Shown here piece after piece: positions 8,196 to 17,007 of a DNA stretch of 46,542 nucleotides. Each line of letters opens with the position of its first letter. The stretch's first letter is position 1. Position numbers and translations under genes: made by a program. The notes under the pieces were generated by a model. It worked only from the letters and a program-made list of their open reading frames with translations, was not told the origin of the DNA and made no database searches. This DNA is from an archaeon (GTDB taxonomy: Archaea > Thermoproteota > Thermoprotei_A > Marsarchaeales > Marsarchaeaceae), in contig JAKAWJ010000012.1 in assembly GCA_021817005.1 (NCBI GenBank), positions 1-46,542 of the forward strand, read 5' to 3'.

Positions 8196-9146
8196 TCAGG
8201 CGTTCTCCTCTCCCTTGCCCTTTTGGGAATCGCGGTCCGCGAAATAAGTCAGCTCGGCAGGTTCAATCTCGACAATGTCCAACCCTGCGTTTACAGCTAC
8301 CCTAATGAACTCCGGAACTTCCTCCTTCGACGATAACCCAATTATGAAGTGGTCCGTTACTCTTTCGTGATCAAAGGTGAGCGTATAGCCGTCAAGCAGC
8401 CCTGGAAGGGTGGCAACTTCCACCGGTTTGAGCAGACGCACGGTCAATCTGCTGTAGGGCGCGAGCACACTGTCGAACTTACCCTCACGTGCAAGTTCTC
8501 CAAGTCTCAGGAGAACCAGTTCCTGACAGACCTGCCTCGCAAAATACGGATTATGGGTACTAAGAAGGACAGTACAGCCCTCCCTGGCTTTGTCCTGAAT
8601 CAGCCTTGTTACCTCAACTGAACCATCAGGGTCTAGGCCCGAAGTGGGCTCGTCTAGTAAAACCACTCTTGGAGAGTCCATAAAGGTTCTGGCGAGCGCC
8701 AGTCTCTGTTTCATTCCTTTGGAGTAGGTGGCGACCTGATTTTCGGATACGTCACTCAGGCCGAACTGTTTCAAAAGGTTGTCCACCTCTTTGTAGTAGA
8801 ATGAAGAGTCCAAACCTCGCATCTTCGCGTGAAAGATCAGGTTCTGGCGACCAGAGAGCCTCTCGTACACACCCGGCCGCTCTGGCAGATAACCAACAAG
8901 CCTCTTAGAGGCGGGACTGCCGGCCACATGACCTCCAACAGTGACTCGTCCGGCCACAGGATGTATCAACCCCATCACAGTCCTGAGAAGTGTAGTCTTA
9001 CCAGCCCCATTCGGCCCAAGAATTGCAGTAACCGAAGAAGCAGTGAACGAGTGACTTACTGACCTGAGTATGGTTCTGGAACCCAGCCTCACGGTCACGC
9101 CATGCATGTCTACGCCCGCTGCTCCATGAACCTCCATCACAGACAT
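8196..9146 (-). CDS. ABC transporter ATP-binding protein
   Basis: This is the nucleotide-binding subunit of the exporter whose permease follows. Walker A GPNGAGKTT is at 44-52, the signature YSKGMKQ at 141-147, Walker B VVLLDEP at 161-167 and the switch histidine H198 in STHN. The C-terminal 100 residues are the regulatory extension seen in CcmA/NatA-type exporters. The gene may start at M1, or internally at M4 or M14; the ABC core begins at MHGVTVRL. Gene order ATPase then permease, with overlapping or near-overlapping ends, indicates one operon. Confidence 0.93.
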   Translation of the reverse strand: MSVMEVHGAAGVDMHGVTVRLGSRTILRSVSHSFTASSVTAILGPNGAGKTTLLRTVMGLIHPVAGRVTVGGHVAGSPASKRLVGYLPERPGVYERLSGRQNLIFHAKMRGLDSSFYYKEVDNLLKQFGLSDVSENQVATYSKGMKQRLALARTFMDSPRVVLLDEPTSGLDPDGSVEVTRLIQDKAREGCTVLLSTHNPYFARQVCQELVLLRLGELAREGKFDSVLAPYSRLTVRLLKPVEVATLPGLLDGYTLTFDHERVTDHFIIGLSSKEEVPEFIRVAVNAGLDIVEIEPAELTYFADRDSQKGKGEENA

Positions 9147-9250
9147 TCTATACTATTCCCGGCCGAATTTGAGCCTTTGCGGTAGGGCCTTCATTCGCCA
9201 GCGGACGCATTTAAGAAGAAGATAGAGGACACGCGGTTGGGGACCTCAGA

Positions 9251-9916
9251 GTGCGTGCTCTAGTGATTTCTGACATTCACTCAAACATAGTCGCGCTCGA
9301 ATCAGTAATCGAGGCTGCGGAGTTTGATTGCGTGCTGGCCTGCGGCGATATAGTGGGATATTATCTTTGGCCGAACGAAGTAATAGATTGTCTCAGGTCT
9401 CTAGGTGCCACTTGTGTGCTTGGGAACCACGATTATGCTTCGATTACCGGTGACACCTCATACTTTAATCCCGTGGCCGCTGAGGCAGTGCAGCGCACAA
9501 GAGCGACTCTGAGCCCAGTTTCTATTGAGTTTCTCAGGAGCCTTCCAAAGAGCGTGACAATCGAAATCGGCACAAAAACTGTCGGAGTGTGTCACGGCTC
9601 TCCCCGAGACCCTTTGTTTGAGTATGTTTATCCCGAGCTTGTAAGAGATATCACATTTCCCAGTGTCAACTATTTCTTTATGGGCCATACCCACATCCCA
9701 TTCAGCGCTCGTGTGGGGAGTACGACCGTGGCAAACCCTGGCAGCGTTGGTCAGCCAAGGGATGGAGACCCGAGGGCGAGCGCGCTTTTATTTGATAGTG
9801 AAAGGGACCTCATTTCCCATGTGAGGGTGCGCTATGATATTGCGAAGGTAAGGGCGGCGCTCGCTAAGAAAGGTCTCGACGGACTCCTTGGGGCGAGGCT
9901 CTCAGTCGGCAGGTAA
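9251..9916 (+). CDS. Metallophosphoesterase (YfcE / MJ0936 type)
   Basis: All calcineurin-like metal motifs are present: SDIH (D8, H10), CGDIVG (D33), GNHD (N59, H60), a histidine in VCHGSP, and GHTH. The size of 221 residues fits the small phosphodiesterase group, which hydrolyses phosphodiesters such as model substrates and cyclic nucleotides; the physiological substrate in archaea is unknown. Translation begins at GTG 9251. A CATTTAAG box lies about 38 bases upstream, so the leader is short. It is divergent from the ABC exporter. Confidence 0.9.
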   Translation: MRALVISDIHSNIVALESVIEAAEFDCVLACGDIVGYYLWPNEVIDCLRSLGATCVLGNHDYASITGDTSYFNPVAAEAVQRTRATLSPVSIEFLRSLPKSVTIEIGTKTVGVCHGSPRDPLFEYVYPELVRDITFPSVNYFFMGHTHIPFSARVGSTTVANPGSVGQPRDGDPRASALLFDSERDLISHVRVRYDIAKVRAALAKKGLDGLLGARLSVGR

Positions 9917-9932
9917 GCGTTTATCGGCAGAA

Positions 9933-10388
9933 CTAGCTCCTTTCAAGGCTGACAGTTTGCGGCTCGTCTCTTATCAGCATTAGACCGCTATTCTCGTCGC
10001 GAAACTTGGTTATTTCGGTCCCAGCAATCTCGTTGATATAAAGCTCGACCAGATAACCCACTTTGGCCCTGAGAACATGCCCCGCATAGACATTCCCATT
10101 CTTGTCGGAAACCGAGGCATGAGTGTGCACTATGACATTTCCAGCCTCGTCTTTCGCCAGTGAACCTAGACAGGATACGAGCTCCACGTGGTCTGATATC
10201 AGTTTCTCAGTGTAACTGTGCAGATTTCCGACATAATAGCCAAGCGTGACCTCGCTGAAGGAACCTATTGCAGAAATAAGTGCGTAATCTATGTTGCTCG
10301 AGGAGGCAAACCTGACCACCTCGTCAGTGAAACTCGATCCTGTCCTGAGGCCGTGGACTGCCACTCTGCCAAGCGCGCCTACCGGCAT
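9933..10388 (-). CDS. PPC-domain (DUF296) protein
   Basis: The 151-residue protein is a single PPC domain, the fold also found in plant AT-hook proteins. It has IGSFSEVTLGYY in the first half and the conserved metal motif VHTHASVSDKNGNVYAGHVL, with the H-x-H and G-H residues. Archaeal and bacterial copies form trimers; some have been proposed to bind DNA or metal but the function is open. It ends 17 bases from the convergent phosphoesterase gene. A GCTTAAATC box lies about 31 bases upstream of the ATG. Confidence 0.85.
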   Translation of the reverse strand: MPVGALGRVAVHGLRTGSSFTDEVVRFASSSNIDYALISAIGSFSEVTLGYYVGNLHSYTEKLISDHVELVSCLGSLAKDEAGNVIVHTHASVSDKNGNVYAGHVLRAKVGYLVELYINEIAGTEITKFRDENSGLMLIRDEPQTVSLERS

Positions 10389-10475
10389 GGTGTATCAATC
10401 TGATTTGGAATTGGCAATGATTTAAGCGTGCACACCCGAGCTCTAGCGCCCATATGAAACCGTAAATACCAAGCT

Positions 10476-11423
10476 TTAACGGGAGAGGTCTACCGGTTGA
10501 CCATTTTTCGCTGAGTCTATAGCCGCTTCGGCGAGTGTGAGAGCCTTGATACCGTCTTCTGCCGACGGCTGAGCCTCCCTACCACTACGGACCCGCTCAA
10601 CGAAACTCGAGAGCTCTGCCTCAAGAGGTTCTCTGGACTTGAACAGAGGACTGAACGCGCCCTCGGCATCATAAATCGTCGCCTGCTGCGTGAGATAGTT
10701 GGCCGTGCCAGTCGCTTTGGAGCCCGTGACCACCATTTGCCTTTCCTTGTAGGGAGTAAGCCAGTTGGATTCCACAAACGCCGAAGAGGAGCCAAAATTC
10801 AACATTATATTAGCAAAATCCTCGTGAGTTTTGCTCTTCGCCCGTCCCATCAGGGAATAAACCTGCACGGGTTCGGAGCCAAGCAGGTAGCGAGCCAAAT
10901 CCAGATCATGAATGGATAGGTCCTTGACTACTCCAACATCGCCGATCCTGTCTGGCCAGCTGCTTACTCGCTTGGAGTAAAATAGTGTAACCTTGCCAAG
11001 TCTTCCCTCGTCTATCCAGCGTTTCATTGTCTGAACAACGGGGTTGAACCTTTCTATGAAGCCGACTGTGACGTAAACGCCCGATTTCTTGATGTCATCG
11101 ATTAATCTTTTCCCCTCTTCAATGGTGGCGGTAAAGGGTTTCTCCACCAGGCAATTGACTCCTGCTCGAACCAGCTCAGTCGCAACCTGGGCGTGGGTAG
11201 AACTTGGCGTACAAATGCTTGCGATATCCAGCTTCTCCTTACGCAGCATATCGGCAAGGTCCGTATATGCCCTGCAATGATACGCGTTAGCTACCCGAGA
11301 GGCCGTAACGGCGGACGAATCACACACGGCCACTAGTTTTACCCCCTCCAGAGCCGAATAGACTCTGGCGTGGTTTCGTCCCCAGAAGCCAACCCCCGCT
11401 ACGCCAACCCGGAGTTGTTCCAT
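10476..11423 (-). CDS. Gfo/Idh/MocA family NAD(P)-dependent oxidoreductase
   Basis: The N-terminal Rossmann fold opens with VGVAGVGFWGRNHARVY, and the family motif EKPFTATIEEGK follows near residue 95. Members oxidise or reduce sugar and cyclitol hydroxyls; many archaeal ones act on UDP-sugars for glycan synthesis. Length (315) is normal. The GFIERFNP segment is common in UDP-N-acetylglucosamine 3-dehydrogenase-like proteins, so a role in surface glycan is plausible, but no glycan genes adjoin it. The TATA box CTCTTATTTG is centred 28 bases from the ATG, a leaderless arrangement. Confidence 0.9.
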   Translation of the reverse strand: MEQLRVGVAGVGFWGRNHARVYSALEGVKLVAVCDSSAVTASRVANAYHCRAYTDLADMLRKEKLDIASICTPSSTHAQVATELVRAGVNCLVEKPFTATIEEGKRLIDDIKKSGVYVTVGFIERFNPVVQTMKRWIDEGRLGKVTLFYSKRVSSWPDRIGDVGVVKDLSIHDLDLARYLLGSEPVQVYSLMGRAKSKTHEDFANIMLNFGSSSAFVESNWLTPYKERQMVVTGSKATGTANYLTQQATIYDAEGAFSPLFKSREPLEAELSSFVERVRSGREAQPSAEDGIKALTLAEAAIDSAKNGQPVDLSR

Positions 11424-11836
11424 ACGTTGAACGACTCTACGTGCGGCAAATAAGAGTCTTTCCGGAAGTTCTCCCTATCGGACGGCTCAATTGATACTGC
11501 GCACGGCCTTACCACGTGTCTTGAAGCAGGGTGACGCAAAGGGGCTTGCAGGAACTCCGTTTTATGGGATCGCGCGCGTTAGAGTTAGCCCTGCGTAACG
11601 CCCTCCCAGAAGCAAAGCGTGCGGGCTTTCTACTTCTCCGACATTTTCGACCAATGGGCAGAGCGCAAATCTACTCTCGCGAGCTAAGAGCCTGGCTAAT
11701 TAAACCATCTGTAGGGCCAAATTCGTTTTCGCGTTACGCTCTGCAGAGAATTGATTTTTCGGTTGCAGGTTGATTGGCAAATGCAAATCATAACTGAACT
11801 TTTAACCATCGGGCAAATCCGAATTTCCGTTGCACA
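11424..11836. other. Intergenic stretch, nothing assigned
   Basis: The first 60 bases carry the promoter of the leftward oxidoreductase and the last 50 that of the signal peptidase (ACTTTTAACC). Between them an 80-codon plus-strand frame (11531-11773) has no recognisable domain and no promoter at a fitting distance, so I do not call it a gene. No RNA gene was recognised. Confidence 0.35.
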
Positions 11837-12418
11837 ATGAACCTCAAGAGCGAGACATTCGCCATGATCATCATCGTTGTTCTCGTCGTCGGGGGATTTG
11901 GCATACTTATATATTTCCTGAATTCGCCGATCCCATTCGCTGCAGTCACTAGCGGTAGTATGACTCCTGACATCAAAAAAGGAGACCTTCTGATAGTCCA
12001 AGGAGTAAAAAGCTCTGCAATCCATGTCGGAAATATAATAGTATACTGCTCAACGGATGCAGCATTATCCGACTGCAGAATAGTGCACCGCGTAATATCA
12101 ATCAACAGAAATTCCAGCGGTCAGATTATCGGGTTTGTCACAAAGGGGGACAATAATCAGGTTGCGGACAACATCTTCGGTTACGAACCTATTACTGGAA
12201 TTCCTCCATCGGATGTGCTGGGTAAGGTGGTGTTTGTAGTTCCGCTAGTCGGTTGGGGGGTAATGTTCCTGAAAGATCCCTTTGGATTTGCGACAGTTGT
12301 GCTCCTCCTTATTCTCGCAATCGTCTATGATTTATTCTCGAGCAGGAAGCAGCAAGTTGACACCCCTTCAGATGAAATCGGTCCAAGAGCGAAACCAACC
12401 AATCTGATATCGAGATAA
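11837..12418 (+). CDS. Signal peptidase I, archaeal Sec11 type
   Basis: This membrane protease removes signal peptides from secreted preproteins. An N-terminal membrane helix (8-28) leads to the catalytic serine in TSGSMTP (S41). The histidine that replaces the bacterial lysine is H84 in IVHRV, and aspartates follow in TKGDNN (D105) and at D111. The Ser-His-Asp set identifies the archaeal/ER type. A second hydrophobic stretch near residues 125-160 probably makes a C-terminal anchor. Length (193) is in the usual archaeal range. The gene is monocistronic. Confidence 0.93.
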   Translation: MNLKSETFAMIIIVVLVVGGFGILIYFLNSPIPFAAVTSGSMTPDIKKGDLLIVQGVKSSAIHVGNIIVYCSTDAALSDCRIVHRVISINRNSSGQIIGFVTKGDNNQVADNIFGYEPITGIPPSDVLGKVVFVVPLVGWGVMFLKDPFGFATVVLLLILAIVYDLFSSRKQQVDTPSDEIGPRAKPTNLISR

Positions 12419-12636
12419 TTTAGAGGGCGACGATGGGGTCGCGCAGGGATTCTCTCACTCACCCCCTTGCGTAAGGAGCGTTATCAATTAGGTGGGCCGC
12501 GGACTTCAATCTCCATGCCTCATCCCGCCTTCTGGTAAGTTTGTCAACTTTTCGTCGGCGCCGCCGCAAATCGTGCTTCAGTAAGATCAAGACCGCTCAG
12601 CGGGAAAGCGTTCAAAAGGAGCGTCTCTAAAGTGCC

Positions 12637-12644
12637 TTTAAATA
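12637..12644 (+). promoter_or_regulatory. TATA box of the TBP gene
   Basis: TTTAAATA matches the archaeal consensus and is centred 26 bases upstream of GTG 12667. That places the transcription start at the GTG codon and supports it as a leaderless start. Confidence 0.65.
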
Positions 12645-12666
12645 CCCCGCGATTCAAAAGCATTCC

Positions 12667-13233
12667 GTGCCGAAGCCTTCAGTCAGGATTGAAAACGTTG
12701 TGGCCTCGGTGGCACTGGGCCAGCCCATCAACCTCTCAAAAACCGCTGAGATGATTTCGACTGTGGAGTACGAGCCCGAGCAATTCCCCGGGCTGGTATA
12801 CCGACTCTCACGTCCGAAGACTGCCACGCTCATCTTTAGCAGCGGGAAGATGGTGTGCACCGGAGCTAAAAGCGAGGAAGACGTCAAGAAGACGGTAAAG
12901 CAGATTGTCTCGGCCCTTCAGAACAAGGGAATAATCAAGGATGGAAAACCTGAGTATCAGATCCAGAACGTGGTTGCATCTGCTAACCTCTACGCAGAAA
13001 TCAACCTAGAAAGCCTCGCTCTACTCCTCGACAACGTGCTATACGAGCCAGAGCAGTTTCCCGGACTGATTTACCGAATGGCTGAGCCAAAAGTGGTGCT
13101 ACTTATCTTTAGCAGCGGGAAGATGGTGTGCACCGGAGCTAAGAAGGAAGAAGCGGTTAAAGCGGCGGTGGACAAGATTTATGCAAAGCTGGCTGACTTG
13201 GGAGTCCTGAACCTAAAAGGAAAAACTGCCTAG
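12667..13233 (+). CDS. tbp: TATA-box-binding protein
   Basis: TBP binds the TATA box and recruits TFB and RNA polymerase. The 188-residue protein consists of the two direct repeats that form the saddle; each contains EQFPGL(V/I)YR and LIFSSGKMVCTGAK (about 38-80 and 130-172). Intercalating phenylalanine positions are present in both repeats. The C-terminus lacks the acidic tail of some euryarchaeal TBPs. The start is a GTG at leaderless distance from a strong TATA box, so TBP may control its own promoter; that is inference. It is convergent with rpoK. Confidence 0.97.
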   Translation: MPKPSVRIENVVASVALGQPINLSKTAEMISTVEYEPEQFPGLVYRLSRPKTATLIFSSGKMVCTGAKSEEDVKKTVKQIVSALQNKGIIKDGKPEYQIQNVVASANLYAEINLESLALLLDNVLYEPEQFPGLIYRMAEPKVVLLIFSSGKMVCTGAKKEEAVKAAVDKIYAKLADLGVLNLKGKTA

Positions 13234-13240
13234 AGTTGAC

Positions 13241-13248
13241 AAAAAAAA
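13241..13248 (-). terminator. Oligo-T terminator after rpoK
   Basis: On the minus strand eight consecutive T residues follow the rpoK stop codon directly (TAA then TTTTTTTT). Short T tracts of this kind terminate archaeal transcription without a hairpin. It would end the thermosome-rpoK unit. Confidence 0.65.
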
Positions 13249-13611
13249 TTAAAGCAGGGACTTTAGAGGAATCCTGAATTCTTCGCCGCGCGGAGTTCTC
13301 CTGACCACTGTCAACGGCAGAAGTTTGCGCTCTAGTTCCAGTGTAGCAACTGAAAGATTATCCGCGTTCTTGATTTCAGAAATAGGAATAAGTGGAGGCG
13401 CGCCCATCGAAAGTTGAAGCGCCCTTCCTCCAATTATTCTTGCCTTTTCGAATCTGGTGAGCCAAGCCGGCCCTACGGGAACATTCTTCGTAGTCGCGGC
13501 CGGGTTCCTAGTCGTAACCGCCCATTCCTCCGTCGGGCATTCCCTCAGGGCCGCCCATCCCGCCGCCAGGTCCTCCTGGGCCCTTTCCGGCCTTGGGTGC
13601 CGCAGCCGCAA
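13249..13611 (-). CDS. rpoK: DNA-directed RNA polymerase subunit K (Rpo6); start uncertain
   Basis: The conserved core is LTRFEKARIIGGRALQLSMG, followed by LERKLLPLTVVRR and IPLKSLL, the full Rpo6/Rpb6 fold that fixes the clamp of RNA polymerase. Related proteins start only a few to about 17 residues before LTRFEKARI. Here no ATG, GTG or TTG exists in that part of the frame. The only canonical start is TTG 13611, which would give 120 residues and overlap the thermosome gene by about 100 bases. An ATG at 13482-13484 is one base out of frame and meets a stop after three codons. The likely explanations are a rare start codon or a one-base sequence error. Identity is firm, the 5' end is not. Confidence 0.85.
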   Translation of the reverse strand: MRLRHPRPERAQEDLAAGWAALRECPTEEWAVTTRNPAATTKNVPVGPAWLTRFEKARIIGGRALQLSMGAPPLIPISEIKNADNLSVATLELERKLLPLTVVRRTPRGEEFRIPLKSLL

Positions 13612-15190
13612 TCACGTCGTCAATCTTCAGGATGAGCAGTGAGGCCTCTGTCGCAGATTTCAGAATCTGCTGTTTTACGCGCAGCGGGTCGATTATGCCC
13701 AGCCTGTACATGTCCCTTACCTGGCCACCCATCGCGTCGACCCCAAAAGTAGAGCTACCAGCCTCATGCTTAGCCTTGAGCTGAGCCAGTGTCTCTATGG
13801 GGTCGAGTCCTGCAGTTTCCGCAAGGATTGACGGTATTACGAGGAGAGCGTCCGCAAACTGCTGCACCGCAAGTTGCTCCTTTCCACCAACAGAGTTTGC
13901 GTATTCCCTCAGTTTGACGGCCAAATAGGCTTCAGGTGCACCACCTCCTGCAACCACCCTGGGGTCGAGCACCACGTTCCTGACTACGCTCAGGCTGTCG
14001 TGTAGGCTTCTCTCGATTTCGTCGAGCACCATTTCACTAGAGCCGCGCACCAGTATTGTGACTGCCCGGGGATTCTTGCAGCCCTCGATAAAGAGCATTT
14101 TCTCATTCGCGATACGGCGTTCTTCGACGAGCTGGGCGCTGCCTAGGTCATCTGCAGAGAGATCGTCAATCGAAGTAACCATCCTTGCGCCAGTCGCTCT
14201 TCCAAGTTTTTCCATGTCACTTCTCTTGGCGCGCCTAGCTGCTAGGATGCCGCTCTTTGCTAAGAAGCTCTGGGCAACATCGTCGATTCCCTTTTGGCAT
14301 ATCACCACGTTTGCATTGACGGACTTTAGCTTGTCTACCATTCCCCTAAGGATAGTAGTCTCTTGGTCTAGGAAGGCCCGCATTTGCTCAGGGGAAGTGA
14401 TCTGGATCTTTGCTGTCATTTCGGTCTTTTCTATTTCAAGAGGCGAATCCAGAAGAGCAATCCTCGCCTTCTCCACTCGCTTCGGCATTCCAGGGTGAAC
14501 CACTTCCTTGTCGATAACAATGCCCATAATGAGAAGCGCTTCAAGCATGCTCTCCCCCTTCCTTTTTTCGATCTTGACATTGTCTAGGTCGATTTTGATG
14601 TCGCCATCGGTGCCCTCTTGCACTTGCTTTATGGCCTTGACAGAGATTTCTGCCAGGTTGTCTAGCGTACCGCCCGCGGAAACAATTTTGCTCGCAAGGG
14701 AGGTCTTTGCAATCTCTTTGAGTTCGGTTGTGTCCGACAGTGTCAACTTCTTCGCTGAGGCCGCTAGCAGCTCCTCTGCCTTGTCATATGCCTTTTTGTA
14801 ACCGTCAATAATTATGGAGGGATGAACGTTATCCTCGAGTAACACATTCGCTTTGTTGAGAAGTTCTCCAGCAAGAACCACGGCCGAAGTTGTCCCGTCG
14901 CCTACTTCCGCGTCTTGGGCCTTTGAGACCTCAACAAGCATTTTGGCTGCAGGCTGTTCCACCTCCATATCCTTCACTATGGTGGCTCCGTCGTTCGTGA
15001 TGGTGACATCTCCGAAGCTGTCTATCAGCATCTTATCCAGCCCGCGTGGCCCTAGGGAGCTACGGAGAACTTCGGACACTGCCGACGCCGCCAGAATGTT
15101 CTGCCTTAGAGCCTCTCGGCCCGTTGTTCGCTTAGACCCTTCCTTCAGAATCAGGACAGGAATGCCCTGGCTTGTAGTGGCCAAAGTCAT
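13508..15190 (-). CDS. thsA: Thermosome subunit (group II chaperonin)
   Basis: This is an ATP-driven protein-folding chamber subunit in the cytoplasm. SLGPRGLDKMLIDSFGD (45-61) and the ATP-site motifs TNDGATI and VGDGTTSAVVLAGELL (96-111) are intact. The apical domain lies in the middle, and the C-terminus is the typical Gly/Met-rich tail (GGPGGGMGGPEGMPDGGMGG) that projects into the cavity. Length (560) is normal. A strong GAATTTAAATATC box lies about 40 bases upstream of the ATG. rpoK follows on the same strand and overlaps or nearly abuts its end, so the two are probably cotranscribed. Confidence 0.97.
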   Translation of the reverse strand: MTLATTSQGIPVLILKEGSKRTTGREALRQNILAASAVSEVLRSSLGPRGLDKMLIDSFGDVTITNDGATIVKDMEVEQPAAKMLVEVSKAQDAEVGDGTTSAVVLAGELLNKANVLLEDNVHPSIIIDGYKKAYDKAEELLAASAKKLTLSDTTELKEIAKTSLASKIVSAGGTLDNLAEISVKAIKQVQEGTDGDIKIDLDNVKIEKRKGESMLEALLIMGIVIDKEVVHPGMPKRVEKARIALLDSPLEIEKTEMTAKIQITSPEQMRAFLDQETTILRGMVDKLKSVNANVVICQKGIDDVAQSFLAKSGILAARRAKRSDMEKLGRATGARMVTSIDDLSADDLGSAQLVEERRIANEKMLFIEGCKNPRAVTILVRGSSEMVLDEIERSLHDSLSVVRNVVLDPRVVAGGGAPEAYLAVKLREYANSVGGKEQLAVQQFADALLVIPSILAETAGLDPIETLAQLKAKHEAGSSTFGVDAMGGQVRDMYRLGIIDPLRVKQQILKSATEASLLILKIDDVIAAAAPKAGKGPGGPGGGMGGPEGMPDGGMGGYD

Positions 15191-15309
15191 ATCAATAGCA
15201 CCTTTCGTCTTGAAGCGGCTTTGGCGATATTTAAATTCTATTTGGTGGCCTCACTTCACCAAAATGAAGGTTTACAGGATCGTGCTGTGCATTCCTGCGG
15301 CCCATCAAT

Positions 15310-15807
15310 TTAACGTCTGACCATGGGCAATGGCAACGGCGCCTGCATTACGTAGGCATCCTCGCCATCAGAATAGTAGCCCTGATTGACGTCCTTGATA
15401 ACGAAACCCATGCTACGGTAAAGTCCAACCGCCTCATTGTTGCTTACCCTGACCTCCAAATAGACTTCAACAGCGCCATACTCCTCGTTACATCTTTCGG
15501 CAGCAGTCGCCAAGAGTCTCCTGCCGATTCCCTGTCTTCTGAAAGATTTGTGAACGGCTACAGATATCACGTGAGCCCTGTTGACCCACCGGAGCAGAGA
15601 AAGGGACTTTTCAATTCGCATCATTACGTAACCCACAGTGAAAGACCCAGATTTTGCCACTAGGAACGCCTTTGGATACTGCGACATTATTTCCTGAAAA
15701 AATTGCGGGGGATAGTTCTCGGGAAGTGTCACTCTATTCAGACGGATTACGTCATCTAGTTCGGGAAGTTCCACAGGGCGTATTTCGATGCTCAGCATCC
15801 GCAACAA
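15310..15807 (-). CDS. N-terminal protein acetyltransferase, Ard1/RimI type
   Basis: The protein is a GNAT enzyme of the archaeal Ard1 (Naa10) group, which transfers acetyl from acetyl-CoA to protein N-termini. Visible features are RLNRVTLPENYPPQFFQEI near the start, the acetyl-CoA loop FRRQGIGRRLL, and the family stretch YLEVRVSNNEAVGLYRSMGF. GYYSDGEDAYVM closes the fold. These segments are close to those known from Sulfolobus Ard1. Length is 165. The ATG at 15807 is one option; the second methionine (M4) is another. Confidence 0.92.
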   Translation of the reverse strand: MLRMLSIEIRPVELPELDDVIRLNRVTLPENYPPQFFQEIMSQYPKAFLVAKSGSFTVGYVMMRIEKSLSLLRWVNRAHVISVAVHKSFRRQGIGRRLLATAAERCNEEYGAVEVYLEVRVSNNEAVGLYRSMGFVIKDVNQGYYSDGEDAYVMQAPLPLPMVRR

Positions 15808-16034
15808 CCAACAGAAAGGCCCTTACTTATGCGTGACGTTCTCGGCCTCTTCCCGGCGTTCGAGAAGAAGGTTTGTTCTGGATTGGGCCTTCTCCACCTC
15901 GCTAACACCAAATACTCTTGGCCGAGGTTGGATGTGATGGTGACAGGGGTCGCTATTGGCCACCCCTCGGCTTGTCTATTTATAAGAGAGCCGATTTCTC
16001 TGTCTCGGCAGTCAAGAGAGCGGTGCTTGAGAGG

Positions 16035-16997
16035 ATGCGTGTGGACATATCGCACAGTGGGACAATTTTGATGGGACGTTCTATTTCTGCAGACGGCCCC
16101 TCCGAGCGGAAAATACAGTTCGTGAGCCACGCACACACTGACCACATAGGAGGGCTCAAAAAGAAGGCTACTCAAAAACAAACTGTTGTATGCACTGCGC
16201 CAACCCTCGAACTAGCTACAGAGCTGCTCCACCATCAACCTCCGGACACAGCAATCCTCGAGTACCGCAAGCCTCGAGAGTTCGAGGGAGAATCGGTCGA
16301 GCTATACCCCGCGAACCATATCCTTGGTTCGGCACAGTTGCTCGTTGAATCAAAAGAAGGTACCTTGGCTTACACTGGGGACTTTAAGCAACCCGGAACG
16401 GTAATAGTTTCCTCTGATTCTCTCGTAATAGAGGCGACATACGGTGCACCAATCTATCAAAGGCAGGCCGGAGACGGGGAAGTGGCTTTCATCGAGACAG
16501 TGGAAAAGTGTCTGAGGGAAGGCCCTCTTGCAGTTTACGCCTACGCGGCCAAAGTTCAGGAAGCGTTACAAATCCTCAGCAATATCGTGGAAGCCGAATT
16601 CTTCCTTGACCAATCCTGTATGAAGATTGCGAAGATTTACGCCAAGCATGGTGTGAAGCTCCCGAAATACTCCTGTCTCTCCGACCAAGAGATTATGACT
16701 CTTCAAAAAGGTGATCGCGCCGTTATGTTCAGGGCGTTCGGCAGGCAGCGTGAACGCATTAGACACCAAAGGATAATTCTCTCGGGATGGGCTCCGGAAG
16801 TAGTATCGAAAATCGATGGCGGGTTTATGGTCAGGCTGAGCGACCATGCCGACTTTAACCAGCTCATAAACTACGTAGAAGAGGCAAGACCCCGTCAGGT
16901 GTATACCGATGCGTCAAGAAGTAGTTACGCTGGAGTACTTGCGAAAGCTATTGAAGCGAGGCTCAGCCTTCCTGCGAAGGCACTCCCTGCCAGGTAG
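16035..16997 (+). CDS. MBL-fold nuclease of the RNA/DNA-processing group (COG1236-like)
   Basis: VSHAHTDHIGGL gives the H-x-H-x-D-H metal site. NHILGSAQLLVES, AYTGDF and the late LSDHADFNQL motif follow the order seen in archaeal exonuclease-like MBL proteins related to CPSF73 and SNM1. The protein lacks the N-terminal KH domains of the large archaeal CPSF enzyme and is near 320 residues. I chose ATG 16035 because TTTATAAG at 15979-15986 lies downstream of the longest-frame start at 15918, which excludes that start; GTG 16023 is an alternative. A role in RNA 3' end or DNA end processing is inferred. DUF131 genes follow closely. Confidence 0.8.
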   Translation: MRVDISHSGTILMGRSISADGPSERKIQFVSHAHTDHIGGLKKKATQKQTVVCTAPTLELATELLHHQPPDTAILEYRKPREFEGESVELYPANHILGSAQLLVESKEGTLAYTGDFKQPGTVIVSSDSLVIEATYGAPIYQRQAGDGEVAFIETVEKCLREGPLAVYAYAAKVQEALQILSNIVEAEFFLDQSCMKIAKIYAKHGVKLPKYSCLSDQEIMTLQKGDRAVMFRAFGRQRERIRHQRIILSGWAPEVVSKIDGGFMVRLSDHADFNQLINYVEEARPRQVYTDASRSSYAGVLAKAIEARLSLPAKALPAR

Positions 16998-17007
16998 GGA
17001 GTCTGGC

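Noticed and set aside
11531-11773. Eighty-codon plus-strand open frame between the oxidoreductase and the signal peptidase
   Set aside because: No recognisable domain, Arg/Leu-rich composition typical of a random frame, and no promoter or ribosome binding site at a fitting distance.
14058-14498. Long plus-strand frames opposite the thermosome gene
   Set aside because: They are antisense to a certain gene and have Ser-rich composition expected from reversed codons.
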